Shown: piece after piece, positions 18,485 through 29,349 of the stretch
Layout: each line of letters begins with the position of its first letter
Position numbering within the stretch: the first letter of the stretch is position 1
Origin: Deltaproteobacteria bacterium HGW-Deltaproteobacteria-15
GTDB lineage: Bacteria; Desulfobacterota; DSM-4660; Desulfatiglandales; HGW-15
Reading direction: 5' to 3'
DNA length: 64,000 nucleotides
Assembly (NCBI GenBank): GCA_002840535.1
Contig: PHBH01000015.1
Coordinates: 1 to 64,000 of the forward strand
Made by a program: the position numbers and the translations under genes
The notes under the pieces: generated by a model
Seen by the model: the letters and a program-made list of their open reading frames with translations, nothing else
The model's database searches: none
What the model was told of the DNA's origin: nothing

Positions 18485-18724
18485 TCAGACGCCCAGAGGC
18501 GCCATCTTTTCCAGCAATGTGACGATCCTCTGTTTGGCCTTTTCCTTGCTCAGCCTCAAGCGTTCCACTTCACTGGTAAGAGCAGTGATCTTCTCCTCCT
18601 GACTATGGATTTTCTGCGCCAGCTCTTCTTTTTCTTTCCGGACAGAGCCCACATACCGGATCAGCGATTCAATTTTTTCCTCGAGCAATTCGAATTGATC
18701 GACTTCATCCCCTTGTTGAAACAT
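18485..18724 (-). CDS. zapB: Cell division protein ZapB
   Basis: A 79-residue, almost wholly coiled-coil protein (heptad leucines through FELLEEKIESLIRYV and LRLSKEKAKQRIVTLLEKM) directly upstream of zapA. ZapB links ZapA-FtsZ to the chromosome terminus in E. coli. The identification rests on length, coiled-coil character and position; sequence conservation in this family is low. Confidence 0.8.
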   Translation of the reverse strand: MFQQGDEVDQFELLEEKIESLIRYVGSVRKEKEELAQKIHSQEEKITALTSEVERLRLSKEKAKQRIVTLLEKMAPLGV

Positions 18725-18866
18725 ATTCCGTATTCTTCAGCCTCCTTGGACCAGACCTGAATTCTGCTGCCGCTCCCAATACGGGAACCCTGTTACCCCT
18801 TTGGCCGTTCCCCCGCCGGGTTTGTCGGCCTTTTTCTGAAAGAACTGCAACTTAGAACACAGAGTC

Positions 18867-18895
18867 ATTGTATCTGCGCCGGAAACAATGGTCAA
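18867..18895 (-). promoter_or_regulatory. Sigma-70-type promoter for zapB-zapA-(ncRNA)-rny
   Basis: On the minus strand TTGACC (18895-18890) and TACAAT (18872-18867) are separated by 17 bp, five of six matches at each hexamer. It sits between the atp terminator and zapB, about 140 bp upstream of the zapB start. Confidence 0.65.
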
Positions 18896-18896
18896 T

Positions 18897-18927
18897 AAAA
18901 AAGACAAGCTGCCGGCTTGTCTTTTTT
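18897..18927. terminator. Intrinsic terminator after the atp operon
   Basis: A perfect 13-bp stem (AAAAAAGACAAGC with its complement) around a 5-nt TGCCG loop, with T-runs on both strands, so it can work in either direction. It lies 25 bp after the atpC stop codon. Confidence 0.9.
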
Positions 18928-18951
18928 GTATAAGAATAGGTAATTTCGTTC

Positions 18952-19362
18952 TTATATGGTTTTTTCTGCTATCCTGATCCTGGTTATGGCACGACATAGA
19001 GCGGCTTCAGCCCTGCTGAAGTCGATATCAGCGGATTTTCTGTCTTTGGCGAGTCGCTCTTTCGCCCGTTCCATGGCCTTTCGCGCCCTCTCCACATCGA
19101 TTTCGGAACTTTTCTCCGCAGCATCGACCAGGACCGACATCCGATCCTTGGAGACTTCCGCAAACCCGTTCGTCACAACGAAGGATACCTTCTCCGACCC
19201 GGAGGTATATCTCAGTTCTCCGGGAACAATGCCGGACAGAAAGGAGACGTGACCGGGCAGGACCCCGAATTCTCCTTCCGTTCCCGGTGCAACCACCATG
19301 TCCACTTCCGCGCTTACCAGAACCCCGGACGGTGTGACCACTTCCAGATGCAATTTACCCAT
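18952..19362 (-). CDS. atpC: F1F0 ATP synthase subunit epsilon
   Basis: 136 residues. The N-terminal beta-sandwich begins [21 protein letters not shown] and contains [14 protein letters not shown]; the C-terminal two-helix hairpin includes [13 protein letters not shown]. This subunit of the central stalk couples rotation and inhibits ATP hydrolysis. The ATG at 19362 has AGGA seven bases upstream; the frame also extends five codons up to a TTG. It is the last gene of the operon, followed by a strong terminator. Confidence 0.95.
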   Translation of the reverse strand: MGKLHLEVVTPSGVLVSAEVDMVVAPGTEGEFGVLPGHVSFLSGIVPGELRYTSGSEKVSFVVTNGFAEVSKDRMSVLVDAAEKSSEIDVERARKAMERAKERLAKDRKSADIDFSRAEAALCRAITRIRIAEKTI

Positions 19363-19413
19363 AGCCGCTTCCTTCAATCCGCCGCTGCCACCAGGAACCC
19401 CTGTGAAGCTCCA

Positions 19414-20892
<1,479 letters not shown>

Positions 20893-20975
20893 TGAACGCA
20901 GGCATTGTTCAGGAGGTTGACCTCCTTTTAGATGTCCGTTCTTGAAATGATCAATGATCAATGTGAAATGAAGAA

Positions 20976-21845
20976 CTATCTCAACGCTTCCGCCCCGCCG
21001 ACGATGTCCATCAGTTCCTTGGTGATCGCCGCCTGACGCGCCTTGTTGTACACCAGAGTAAGGGTTTCCACCAGCTCGGTACAATTCTTGGTGGCATTGT
21101 CCATGGCCGCCATCCGGGCCGCATGCTCGCTCGTTTCCTGCTGCAGGAAGGCATTGTAAATCTGTACGCTGATGTGCTTGGGAAGAAGCTGCACCAGCAA
21201 CTCTTCACCACCGGGTTCGATCAGGTACTCGGTCGCCGGTCCTGCGGCCTCTGTTGCCTCCGGAGGCTCGATCGGGATCAGCTTGACCACGATCGGCACC
21301 TGTTTCCCCATGCCCATAAACTGAGAGTAGATCAGATAGACTTCGTCCACTTGCCGGGACATATATTCTTCAATCAATCCCGCTGCCATCTTGTTGACGA
21401 ACGCGAAGTCTATGGAGCCATATATATTCGTATAGGTGGAAACGACGTCGTAGTTTCTTTTCTTGAAATAATCCCGGCCCTTCTTTCCGATAGTGGTCAG
21501 ACGGACACTCACGCCTTGAGCCTGCTGCGCCTTGATCCACTTTTCCGCCTTCACGATGGAATTCACGTTGAAGCTCCCGCAGAGCCCCCTGTCCGAAGTG
21601 AAGTGGAGCAGTGCAACCGTGCCCACCTTCTCCCTGGCCACGAGGAGCGGGTGGATCTCCCTATCCACACCGCTCGAGAGACCGCGGAGGACCTCGGAGA
21701 ATTTCCGGGCGTAGGGTGCAAAATTTTCCATTTTGCCCTGGGTGGAGCGAAGCCTGGATGCAGCGACCATGTTCATGGCCCTGGTGATCTGCTTGGTCTT
21801 CTTCACCGCTCCGATCTTGCGTTTGATATCCCGTAAGGTGGCCAT
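20976..21845 (-). CDS. atpG: F1F0 ATP synthase subunit gamma
   Basis: Central rotor shaft, 289 residues. The N-terminal helix has MATLRDIKRKIGAVKKTKQI and ITRAMNMVAASRLR, the Rossmann-like middle has LLHFTSDRGLCGSFN, and the C-terminal helix contains AAMDNATKNCTELV. Start at the ATG. The 130-bp gaps on both sides hold repeat arrays, unlike the overlapped genes at the front of the operon. Confidence 0.97.
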   Translation of the reverse strand: MATLRDIKRKIGAVKKTKQITRAMNMVAASRLRSTQGKMENFAPYARKFSEVLRGLSSGVDREIHPLLVAREKVGTVALLHFTSDRGLCGSFNVNSIVKAEKWIKAQQAQGVSVRLTTIGKKGRDYFKKRNYDVVSTYTNIYGSIDFAFVNKMAAGLIEEYMSRQVDEVYLIYSQFMGMGKQVPIVVKLIPIEPPEATEAAGPATEYLIEPGGEELLVQLLPKHISVQIYNAFLQQETSEHAARMAAMDNATKNCTELVETLTLVYNKARQAAITKELMDIVGGAEALR

Positions 21846-21881
21846 CTAGTTGCTCTCTTTTCTCAATCGCTGATGCGTTCT

Positions 21882-21953
21882 GCCACGAAGACACCAAGCC
21901 ACAAAGATTAAACTATTTTCAATGCCCTTCTTGGTGCCTTTGTGTCTTTGTGG
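21882..21953. repeat. Inverted pair of 8-bp tandem arrays between atpG and atpA
   Basis: The left units GCCACGAA, GACACCAA, GCCACAAA (21882-21905) and right units CTTGGTGC, CTTTGTGT, CTTTGTGG (21930-21953) are inverted copies of each other. The same family forms the hairpin at 36041-36103. Confidence 0.85.
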
Positions 21954-21965
21954 CGATACTTTCTT

Positions 21966-23483
21966 TTACTTGGGCTGGAACACGGTCTTGAACTCATCCA
22001 GGGCTTTCTGCAGCTTGCCTTCCATCTCAGGAGTGATGGTGTTCTTCTCCTTGATTTCATTCAGGAGATCCTGATGTTTTGAACCCATGAAATCCAGCAT
22101 CTGCTTCTCGTAAAGGCTCACCGCCTCCGCCGGCCACTCGTCCAGGTATCCGTTCGCGCCGGCAAAGAGGATCATGACCTCCCGCTCCGCGGGCATTGGC
22201 TGATACTGGGGCTGTTTGAGGACCTCCACCAGTCTTCGTCCCCTGTTGAGCTGGCGCTGCGTCTGCTTGTCCAGATCGCTCCCGAACTGGGCAAAGGCCT
22301 CCAACTCGCGGAACTGGGCCATATCCAACCGAAGACTTCCTGCCACCTTTTTCATGGCCTTGGTCTGAGCCGCGCCGCCGACCCTCGAAACCGAAAGCCC
22401 GACATTGATCGCCGGCCGAACGCCGGAGAAGAAGAGCCCCGGCTCCAGATAAACCTGCCCGTCGGTGATGGAAATGACGTTTGTCGGAATATAGGCCGAG
22501 ACGTCGCCTGCCTGGGTCTCGATGATGGGCAAAGCGGTAAGAGAACCTCCTCCAAGCTTGTCGTTCAACTTGGCCGATCTCTCGAGAAGTCTCGAATGAT
22601 TGTAGAAGATGTCGCCTGGAAACGCCTCGCGTCCGGGCGGCCTGCGCAGCAGCAGTGAGACCTGACGATAGGCCGCCGCCTGCTTGGAAAGGTCGTCGTA
22701 GATGATCAGGGCATGCTTTCCCGAGTCTCTGTAATATTCGCCTATAGCGGTTCCTGAATAGGGAGCGATGTACTGCTGGGTGGCCGGGTCGCTGGCGCAG
22801 GCGGATACGACGGTGGTGTACTCCATTGCCCCATTCCGTCGCAGTATGTCGACCACCTGGGCGACCGTGGATTTCTTCTGCCCGATCGCCACATAGATGC
22901 AGAATACATCGGTGTTCTTCTGGTTGATGATGGCGTCGACGCCTATGGCGGTCTTTCCGATCTGCCGGTCGCCGATTATGAGCTCCCGCTGTCCTCTGCC
23001 GATGGGAGTCATGGCGTCGATCGCCTTGATCCCGGTGTACATGGGCTCCCGCACAGGCTGGCGTGCGATGACCCCGGGGGCCACCATTTCGACCCTCCGG
23101 TATTCTGTCGCATTGATGGGTCCCTTGCCGTCGATTGGTGTCCCCACGGCGTCGATGACTCTCCCCAGCACTGCGTCACCCACTGGAATTTCCGCGATCC
23201 TGCCGGTCCGTTTGACAATGTCCCCTTCCTTGATCTTCGAGTCGTCGCCCATGATCGCGACGCCCACGTTGTCTTCCTCCAGATTCAGGCAGAGACCGAA
23301 AATGCCGCCGGGCAACTCCAGCATTTCCATGGCCATGGCGTTTTCAACCCCATACACGCGGGCAACGCCGTCGCCCACGGAGAGGACGACCCCCGTCTCG
23401 CTCATCTCGATCTTCTTCTCGTAATCCCTGATCTGGCTTCTTATGATCTGACTGATCTCTTCGGCTCTGATGTCCACTTGCAT
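21966..23483 (-). CDS. atpA: F1F0 ATP synthase subunit alpha
   Basis: Non-catalytic nucleotide-binding subunit, 505 residues, full length. The Walker A segment reads [15 protein letters not shown] (about 170) and the family signature [14 protein letters not shown] lies near 368. It begins 9 bp after atpH. It forms the alpha3beta3 hexamer with atpD. Confidence 0.98.
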   Translation of the reverse strand: MQVDIRAEEISQIIRSQIRDYEKKIEMSETGVVLSVGDGVARVYGVENAMAMEMLELPGGIFGLCLNLEEDNVGVAIMGDDSKIKEGDIVKRTGRIAEIPVGDAVLGRVIDAVGTPIDGKGPINATEYRRVEMVAPGVIARQPVREPMYTGIKAIDAMTPIGRGQRELIIGDRQIGKTAIGVDAIINQKNTDVFCIYVAIGQKKSTVAQVVDILRRNGAMEYTTVVSACASDPATQQYIAPYSGTAIGEYYRDSGKHALIIYDDLSKQAAAYRQVSLLLRRPPGREAFPGDIFYNHSRLLERSAKLNDKLGGGSLTALPIIETQAGDVSAYIPTNVISITDGQVYLEPGLFFSGVRPAINVGLSVSRVGGAAQTKAMKKVAGSLRLDMAQFRELEAFAQFGSDLDKQTQRQLNRGRRLVEVLKQPQYQPMPAEREVMILFAGANGYLDEWPAEAVSLYEKQMLDFMGSKHQDLLNEIKEKNTITPEMEGKLQKALDEFKTVFQPK

Positions 23484-23492
23484 TCACCCCTT

Positions 23493-24026
23493 TTATAGAG
23501 ATTCTCTCAAGCCTCTCAATTGGGCCTTCATGCTGCCATCCAAAACCAGGTCGCCCACCTTCACCATGATTCCCCCGATGAGGGACGGGTCCTCACGGAC
23601 TTCGAGCTTGACCTGTTTGGAAATCATTTGTCCCAGGCTTTTTTCCAGCCTGCTGAGTGCATCCGTTTTCAACGGCCTCGGCACGAACACCTCGGCACGG
23701 GCAATGTTGGAGGCTTCATCCACGAGCCTCCCGTAGTACCTGGTGATCCCCTCCACCGCGCTGATCCTGTCTTTGTCCAACAGCAGGGAAAGAAAATTCC
23801 TGACCGGACCCGAGAGGCCGCTCTTGTCCAGGACCGCATTGAGAACACGCTTCCGATCCTCCATGGCAAAGATCCGGGTCGAAATCGCGCCGGCGAAATC
23901 GGGATTTTTCCGATACAATTCCGTAAAAGCGGTCAGAGCTTTCGCGTATTCCTCGACCTTGCGGTCTTCCTGTCCAATGCTGAACAGGGCCTTGGCGTAC
24001 CTCTTGGCTACCTTGGATCCAGTCAA
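23493..24026 (-). CDS. atpH: F1F0 ATP synthase subunit delta
   Basis: 177 residues. The peripheral-stalk cap has the N-terminal KVAKRYAKALFSIG segment and the C-terminal DPSLIGGIMVKVGDLVLDGS motif typical of the family. The start is a TTG whose last bases overlap the atpF stop (TTGA), so translation is probably coupled. Confidence 0.95.
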   Translation of the reverse strand: MTGSKVAKRYAKALFSIGQEDRKVEEYAKALTAFTELYRKNPDFAGAISTRIFAMEDRKRVLNAVLDKSGLSGPVRNFLSLLLDKDRISAVEGITRYYGRLVDEASNIARAEVFVPRPLKTDALSRLEKSLGQMISKQVKLEVREDPSLIGGIMVKVGDLVLDGSMKAQLRGLRESL

Positions 24027-24628
24027 TGTCCCTTACCCAGCCTTTCTATGAATTCGTCCACCAGCCGATTCTGGTCGCGATCCGTTACCGCATTGGCGAG
24101 AATTTTCTCGGCGTTTTCCGCGGCAAGCCCGATCATTTCCCGGCGCAGACGGTCCTTTGCCGATTCGATCTCCCTCTGGACCGCGGTTTCGGCCTGATCG
24201 AAGATCTGCTTCACCCTTTCCTCGGCCTCGGCAATCAACCTGTTTTTTTCCGCCAACCCTTCGGCCCTGAACTGCTCGATGATCCCCTCCCTGCTCTGCT
24301 CGAATTCCCTGAGCCGTTTCTCCAAATCCTTGTACTTGCGCTCAGCCTCTTCCTTGCCCGTGCGGAGTTCGGCCAGGCGGGTCTTGAGCTCTTCGCTCCT
24401 GGATGCCAGGAGAGCTTTGATATTCACCTTCTTCAGGACCACGTAGAGGATGATCACCATCAGGGCGAAGTTGATGAACCGGTAAAGGAGGTCCAGGAGA
24501 TCTCCTGTCCGGTCTGCGCCATGTCCGGTTTCCGCCGCAAAAGAGAGGCTGCAGAGAATGAGGCTGCCGATCAAGAGAACAACCCCGGCCAGTACCATCC
24601 TTCTTCTGCTGCCGACATTTCCGATCAT
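24023..24628 (-). CDS. atpF: F1F0 ATP synthase subunit b
   Basis: 201 residues. A cleavable-looking hydrophobic N-terminus (MVLAGVVLLIGSLILCSLSFA) precedes a second membrane helix (FINFALMVIILYVVLKKVNI) and a long charged coiled coil, the usual peripheral stalk layout. The extra N-terminal segment is seen in other deltaproteobacterial b subunits. Its ATG overlaps the b' stop (ATGA). Confidence 0.93.
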   Translation of the reverse strand: MIGNVGSRRRMVLAGVVLLIGSLILCSLSFAAETGHGADRTGDLLDLLYRFINFALMVIILYVVLKKVNIKALLASRSEELKTRLAELRTGKEEAERKYKDLEKRLREFEQSREGIIEQFRAEGLAEKNRLIAEAEERVKQIFDQAETAVQREIESAKDRLRREMIGLAAENAEKILANAVTDRDQNRLVDEFIERLGKGH

Positions 24629-25053
24629 TGCAATCTCCTGCCAAGGATCTTTTCAGCGAGCTCTTGTGAGAATATTCCGATCTCTTTTTCCAGGGTGGTG
24701 CGTATTTCTCCCGCCCGCATCTCCATCCTCTTGCGGGCTTCTTCCATCTTGCTTCCTGCCGAAGCGGTGGCCTCCTGATACATCTTCTTTTCCATTTCCA
24801 ACCCTTCGCCCCTCAAACCTTCCCTTTCACGGAACCCCAGCTTTCTTGCGCTCGCCAGATTCTCTTCCAGGGACCTGGAGTACTCCAGTCCCTTTGCCTC
24901 GAGATCGGCCGCCCCATGCGCTAGAACGTTCATTTCCCGGTTTCTCTGGCTGAGGACCTTTCGGATGGGTCGATAAAGGATGATATTGAGGAGAAAAAGA
25001 AGGATCAGGAAATTGACAATCTGGATGAATACAGAAGAATCTATGCTCAGCAT
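24625..25053 (-). CDS. atpF': F1F0 ATP synthase subunit b' (second b-type subunit)
   Basis: 142 residues. One N-terminal membrane helix (FIQIVNFLILLFLLNIILYRPI) and a coiled-coil stalk. The pairing of two unequal b subunits gives a heterodimeric stalk, as in cyanobacteria and many deltaproteobacteria. The ATG at 25053 (MLSIDSS) places the membrane helix at the usual position; the frame is open 37 codons further without membrane character. It is the first gene of the operon. Confidence 0.92.
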   Translation of the reverse strand: MLSIDSSVFIQIVNFLILLFLLNIILYRPIRKVLSQRNREMNVLAHGAADLEAKGLEYSRSLEENLASARKLGFREREGLRGEGLEMEKKMYQEATASAGSKMEEARKRMEMRAGEIRTTLEKEIGIFSQELAEKILGRRLQ

Positions 25054-25254
25054 GGCTTCCTTCCCGCCTCGTCGGCCTTTTCTACAAACGAGGATCGTCC
25101 TTCCGGCGGGAAACCAACCTGCAATCCTTATGGAAGCGTTTTCGGGAATGATCCCTCTCCGCATCCGTCTGGCAGGAGACTACCGGAAGGATAGCTCTTT
25201 GTAATCAACAAAAATTGTGGATGAAACGATGATGCTGGTCAGTTAAGTGATGGA

Positions 25255-25283
25255 CTTGTAGAAAAAAAAACGGCCCTTGTCAA
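25255..25283 (-). promoter_or_regulatory. Sigma-70-type promoter for the atp operon
   Basis: Minus-strand TTGACA (25283-25278) and TACAAG (25260-25255), 17 bp apart, about 200 bp upstream of the b' start. The spacer contains a run of nine T. The leader between promoter and b' shows no obvious riboswitch. Confidence 0.6.
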
Positions 25284-25344
25284 AGATTTTCTGCCTGTAT
25301 CGAAAAGAAACCGTACACGAGGGGGGATCCGGAGGATTGCGGCC

Positions 25345-25713
25345 TTATCGCACGACGGCGAGTTTCTGTTCCTCGGATTGATTCGGCTTTGTCATCCTGC
25401 AATTCCCTTCGAAGATCACCCCTTCGTCGATGACCACCGCAGGGGCTTCTATGTTGCCGAAGACCTTTCCGGGCGCATGGATTTCGATGCGTTTGCCTGC
25501 AACGATGTTCCCGCGTATTTCTCCGCTGATGACAATATGGTTCACATAGACGTTGGACTCGATGAGGGCTGTCTCCCCAACGATGAGGGTCCCTTCCGTG
25601 TAGATCTCTCCTTTGAAGCGGCCGTCGATCCTGACGGTTCCTGCGAACGAAAGTTTGCCCTCGAATTCGGTGTTGCTTCCCAGGAACGCGTTGATCTCAT
25701 CTCTTTTTTTCAT
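25345..25713 (-). CDS. Bactofilin (polymer-forming cytoskeletal protein)
   Basis: 122 residues. A central right-handed beta-helix of short repeats (TVRIDGRFKGEIYTEGTLIVGE, with similar turns after it) is flanked by short polar tails, as in bactofilins (DUF583). Bactofilins polymerise without nucleotide and scaffold cell-wall enzymes or polar structures. It lies 66 bp after rodA on the same strand, at the end of the rod-shape block, which supports a morphogenetic role. Confidence 0.93.
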   Translation of the reverse strand: MKKRDEINAFLGSNTEFEGKLSFAGTVRIDGRFKGEIYTEGTLIVGETALIESNVYVNHIVISGEIRGNIVAGKRIEIHAPGKVFGNIEAPAVVIDEGVIFEGNCRMTKPNQSEEQKLAVVR

Positions 25714-25779
25714 TGGATTTCACCTGTTCTGCAAGTTGATCCTTTACCACAAAGGGGGTCTTCCTGCAAGGATTTTCCC

Positions 25780-26883
25780 TTATTGGAACATGAAACGCCT
25801 CATGCTGATATTGAGAAGCAGCCCAAGGCCGGCCATGACCGACAACACGGATGAACCTCCATAGCTTATCAGAACCAGGGGGATGCCCACCACCGGGAGG
25901 AGACCTGTGGTCATGCAGACATTGATCACCAACTGCCAGAACAGGATGGTGACGACCCCAAAGGCGATCAGGGCTCCAAAACGGTCCCTTGAATTCGCTG
26001 CAATACTCAACCCCCAGAGAATCAAGGTAAAGTAGATGACCAGCAGGATCAACGACCCCAGAAATCCCCACTCCTCCGCAAGCACCGAAAAGGCAAAATC
26101 CGTATGCTGCTCGGGGAGGAAATGAAGACTCGTCTGGGTTCCGTGCAGGAACCCTTTCCCCCAGAACATTCCAGAACCTATGGCAATCTTGGACTGCTGG
26201 ATGTGATACCCGGCGCCCAGGGGGTCAAGTTCGGGGTCGATAAACGTGAGGATCCGCCTCTGTTGATAATCCTTGAGCTTGAACCATAAGAGCGGCGCCG
26301 AACCCATTCCGGCGACAACCAGAATCATAAACGATTTCCATCTCATCCTCGCGAACAGGATTAACGAGAATGCGATAATAAGAATCATGAGTGATGTGCC
26401 GAGGTCCGGTTGTTTGACGATCAGGGCGCAGGGGATCGCCATGTATAGAAAAGGCTGCCATAGATCCCGCAAGCGATAGCCGCCGGGTTGAAGATGCTCG
26501 TCGAAGAATTTGGCAAGCAGGATTACGATGGCCATCTTCATGAACTCTGAAGGCTGAATCGTGAACCCTCCAATACTCAACCATCTTTGTGAACCGGATA
26601 TCCTGCCCCCGACAAGGGAGACCAGCACGAGAAGACCGAGCACAACAAAATAGCCCGGCAATGCAAGCCGCTGGAGGAGGTGGTAATCAAAGGTGGTCGC
26701 AAGCAGCATCACGACAAACCCGATCAAAAACCAATAGGTCTGTTTCATGAAGATCTGCATTCCGCCCGCATTCCTCATGGGGTAGGTTGCGCTGTAGAGA
26801 TTGATGACGCTGATCAGGGTTAGGAGCAAGAGGATCAGCACCAAAATCCAATCAAAATTTTGAACCAGCCGTCTGTCGAACAT
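25780..26883 (-). CDS. rodA: Rod-shape peptidoglycan polymerase RodA
   Basis: 367 residues with about ten membrane helices of the SEDS family. Conserved segments include FWQLVINVCMTTGLLPVVG, GIPLVLISYGGSS and QPSEFMKMAI. RodA is the glycosyltransferase of the elongasome and works with PBP2, encoded just upstream on the same strand. The ATG begins MFDRRLVQNFDW. Confidence 0.97.
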   Translation of the reverse strand: MFDRRLVQNFDWILVLILLLLTLISVINLYSATYPMRNAGGMQIFMKQTYWFLIGFVVMLLATTFDYHLLQRLALPGYFVVLGLLVLVSLVGGRISGSQRWLSIGGFTIQPSEFMKMAIVILLAKFFDEHLQPGGYRLRDLWQPFLYMAIPCALIVKQPDLGTSLMILIIAFSLILFARMRWKSFMILVVAGMGSAPLLWFKLKDYQQRRILTFIDPELDPLGAGYHIQQSKIAIGSGMFWGKGFLHGTQTSLHFLPEQHTDFAFSVLAEEWGFLGSLILLVIYFTLILWGLSIAANSRDRFGALIAFGVVTILFWQLVINVCMTTGLLPVVGIPLVLISYGGSSVLSVMAGLGLLLNISMRRFMFQ

Positions 26884-26971
26884 CTTTTGCCTCGTTCAGT
26901 AAAGAATCAGGGCACCAAGGCCTCGAGCCAATTGTCTATGACCTGATCCAGAGGACCGGGTTTTCCATTGC

Positions 26972-28828
26972 TCAGGGAGTTTTCTTCTTTGCAAAATACG
27001 CGGCAAGCACCTCCCGGGCCAGAGGCGCTGCTGCGCTGCCCCCGTGCCCTCCATGCTCGACCACCACGCCGAGAGCGATCGCGGGGTTGTCCGCCGGGGC
27101 AAGGGAGACAAACCACGCATGGTCTTCGGATTCATGGCCGGCGGCAGTAAGGGCCTTTTCTTTCCCAAGGGTGACTACCTGCGAAGTGCCGGTCTTGCCT
27201 GCGCCGATGACCCCGTCAACCCGGGATTTCGATCCCGTGCCCCGGGGCTCATGCACGACCCCTATGAGACCCCGCTTGACGATTTCCAGGTGTTCGGGTT
27301 TCACTTTGAGCCGCCCCATGACCGTCGGCGCAAACTCGTAGAACCGCCGGTCGTCTTTTCCCACCCATTTTATGGCCTTCGGCTGATAGAGATAACCGCC
27401 GTTGAACACCGCAGCGATAAGACGCGCCATCTGCAGAGGGGTGGCCAGGACAAAGCTCTGGCCGATAGCGACCGATATGGTCTCGCCGGCCTGCCAGGGT
27501 TCCCCGAACCTCTTGAGCTTCCATTTGCTCGTGGGGATCAATCCTTCCTTCTCCGACCCCAGGTCGAAATCGGTCTTGATGCCCAGCCCGAACATGTTGG
27601 CATAATGGGCAATGCGATCCACGCCGAGTCTTCGGCCGAGCTTGTAAAAATAGACATCGCAGGACTCCACCAAGGCTCGGTGCAGGTTGACGCTGCCATG
27701 TCCGCCCTTTTTCCAGCATCGATGCGTATAGGCGCCCACCGTGTACGATCCCCCGCAAAAAGTCTCTTCCTGGGGAGTGATAATCCCTTCCTCCAAACCT
27801 GCTATCGCCATCACGATCTTGAAAGTCGATCCCGGGGGATACTGCCCGGTGATGGCCCTGTTCTGAAGGGGGTGGTCTTTTCCTGAAGCGATCCGCACCC
27901 ATTCTGATCTTTCCATCCCGGTGATGAACACATTGGGATCGAAGGCGGGTCCGCTCGCCATGGCAAGGATCTCGCCGTTGTTCGGATCCATGGCCACTAT
28001 GGCCCCTTTTTTGTCTTTCAGCGCCTGCTCCGCCACCATTTGGAGATCCTTGTCGATGGTAAGGCAGACATTGGAGCCCGGCACCGGAGGTTGTCGAGAG
28101 AGGGTCCTCAGCCTTCTTCCCGCTGCATCCACCTCAACCTGCTCGCCCCCGCGGAGGCCGCTGAGGAGTTTCTGCCATTTCCCTTCCACACCGTACTTGC
28201 CCACGAGATCTCCCTGTTTGTTCTCGGGGTATTTTCCGGCGTTCAACTGGCTTTCGCTGATTTCGCCGAGGTACCCGATCAGGTGGGAAGCGAATTCCCT
28301 GTACAGGTAATGGCGCTGGGGTTTGATCTGGATCGAGATACCCGGCAGGTTGAAGAGATTGGTTTCCACTGTAGCCAGCTCGTCACGGGACATGTTTCTC
28401 TTGATGAGGATGGGCCTGAACGGGTATTTCAAGGCTTCCCTGGTGATCTTCTTCTGTGTGACTTCCACGGGCAGGCCGATCAACTTCTCCAGATTCCTGA
28501 GAAGTCTAGGCCGGTCATGAGCATTTTCGGGAATCAGATAGAGGTCGAAGGACGGGCGGTTGTCGACGAGGAGTTCACCATGGCGATCAAAGATCATCCC
28601 CCGAAAAGGCGGAATATCCTGCAAATGGATGCGATTGTTCTCCGACTGCGTGCGGTAGACCGGACCGTTCACGATCTGCAGAAACCACAGCCGCATGACC
28701 AGGACCCCGAAGATTACAATTGCGATGAGGGTTGCAGCCTTCAGACTGTTTGCAAAACCTTCCGCCGAAACGGAATCCAGACCGGATCCTCTGAGCTGCG
28801 ATCTTCCTTTCCATGGAATCGGCTTCAT
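26972..28828 (-). CDS. mrdA: Penicillin-binding protein 2 (elongasome transpeptidase)
   Basis: 618 residues. One N-terminal membrane helix (AATLIAIVIFGVLVMRLWF) precedes the class B dimerisation domain and the transpeptidase domain with the active-site motif SxxK (PPGSTFKIVMAI, about 332), SCD (about 389) and KTGTSQV (about 567). It crosslinks wall for elongation together with RodA. It begins 18 bp upstream of mreD's stop end and is part of mreB-mreC-mreD-mrdA-rodA. Confidence 0.97.
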   Translation of the reverse strand: MKPIPWKGRSQLRGSGLDSVSAEGFANSLKAATLIAIVIFGVLVMRLWFLQIVNGPVYRTQSENNRIHLQDIPPFRGMIFDRHGELLVDNRPSFDLYLIPENAHDRPRLLRNLEKLIGLPVEVTQKKITREALKYPFRPILIKRNMSRDELATVETNLFNLPGISIQIKPQRHYLYREFASHLIGYLGEISESQLNAGKYPENKQGDLVGKYGVEGKWQKLLSGLRGGEQVEVDAAGRRLRTLSRQPPVPGSNVCLTIDKDLQMVAEQALKDKKGAIVAMDPNNGEILAMASGPAFDPNVFITGMERSEWVRIASGKDHPLQNRAITGQYPPGSTFKIVMAIAGLEEGIITPQEETFCGGSYTVGAYTHRCWKKGGHGSVNLHRALVESCDVYFYKLGRRLGVDRIAHYANMFGLGIKTDFDLGSEKEGLIPTSKWKLKRFGEPWQAGETISVAIGQSFVLATPLQMARLIAAVFNGGYLYQPKAIKWVGKDDRRFYEFAPTVMGRLKVKPEHLEIVKRGLIGVVHEPRGTGSKSRVDGVIGAGKTGTSQVVTLGKEKALTAAGHESEDHAWFVSLAPADNPAIALGVVVEHGGHGGSAAAPLAREVLAAYFAKKKTP

Positions 28829-28846
28829 CCGATCTGCATCACCTTT

Positions 28847-29341
28847 CTATTCTGCGGAATCAGCTTCCCTTCCGAACGGCCCGGTCAGAGTAGTGAGGCC
28901 GTAGAAGAGGGGGGGCGCCAGCAGTGCCGTGGCAAGTGCGGATACGCCCAAAGCCGGAAAAGGATATTGCAGAAAAGTCAAACGCGGAGAAAGGGTATAG
29001 AGAAGAGCCGCGAACAGGAGCCCTTTTATGCAGACGGCCAGGAAAACCAGGATCAGCAACCCTCTTGAAGAGTGAAGATCGAAGAACCTGGAACCAAGTC
29101 TTATAGAAAAGAATACGGTCATATAGAGAAGTGACGAGATGCCCGGCCACCCGGCGGAGAAGATGTCGGTGAGCGCCCCCTGGCCCATTGCAAACACCGC
29201 CGCCCCGATATTTCCATTCGTAGCCAGCAGGCATCCGATGAGGATGGATACCAGATCGATATCCAGGGAGTCAAATCCGATCCGGTTCATGAGACTTCCC
29301 TTGAAGAGGATAAACAGCGTGGATCCGGACCACGCTGCCAC
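28847..29341 (-). CDS. mreD: Rod-shape determining protein MreD
   Basis: 164 residues with four or five membrane helices and the MreD-like stretch DIDLVSILIGCLLATNGNIG. Assignment also relies on its place between mreC and mrdA. The start is uncertain: the GTG at 29341 sits directly against a GGAG, while an ATG 17 codons later has a better-spaced AAGGGAAG but would shorten the first hydrophobic stretch. Confidence 0.85.
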   Translation of the reverse strand: MAAWSGSTLFILFKGSLMNRIGFDSLDIDLVSILIGCLLATNGNIGAAVFAMGQGALTDIFSAGWPGISSLLYMTVFFSIRLGSRFFDLHSSRGLLILVFLAVCIKGLLFAALLYTLSPRLTFLQYPFPALGVSALATALLAPPLFYGLTTLTGPFGREADSAE

Positions 29342-29349
29342 CTCCAGGA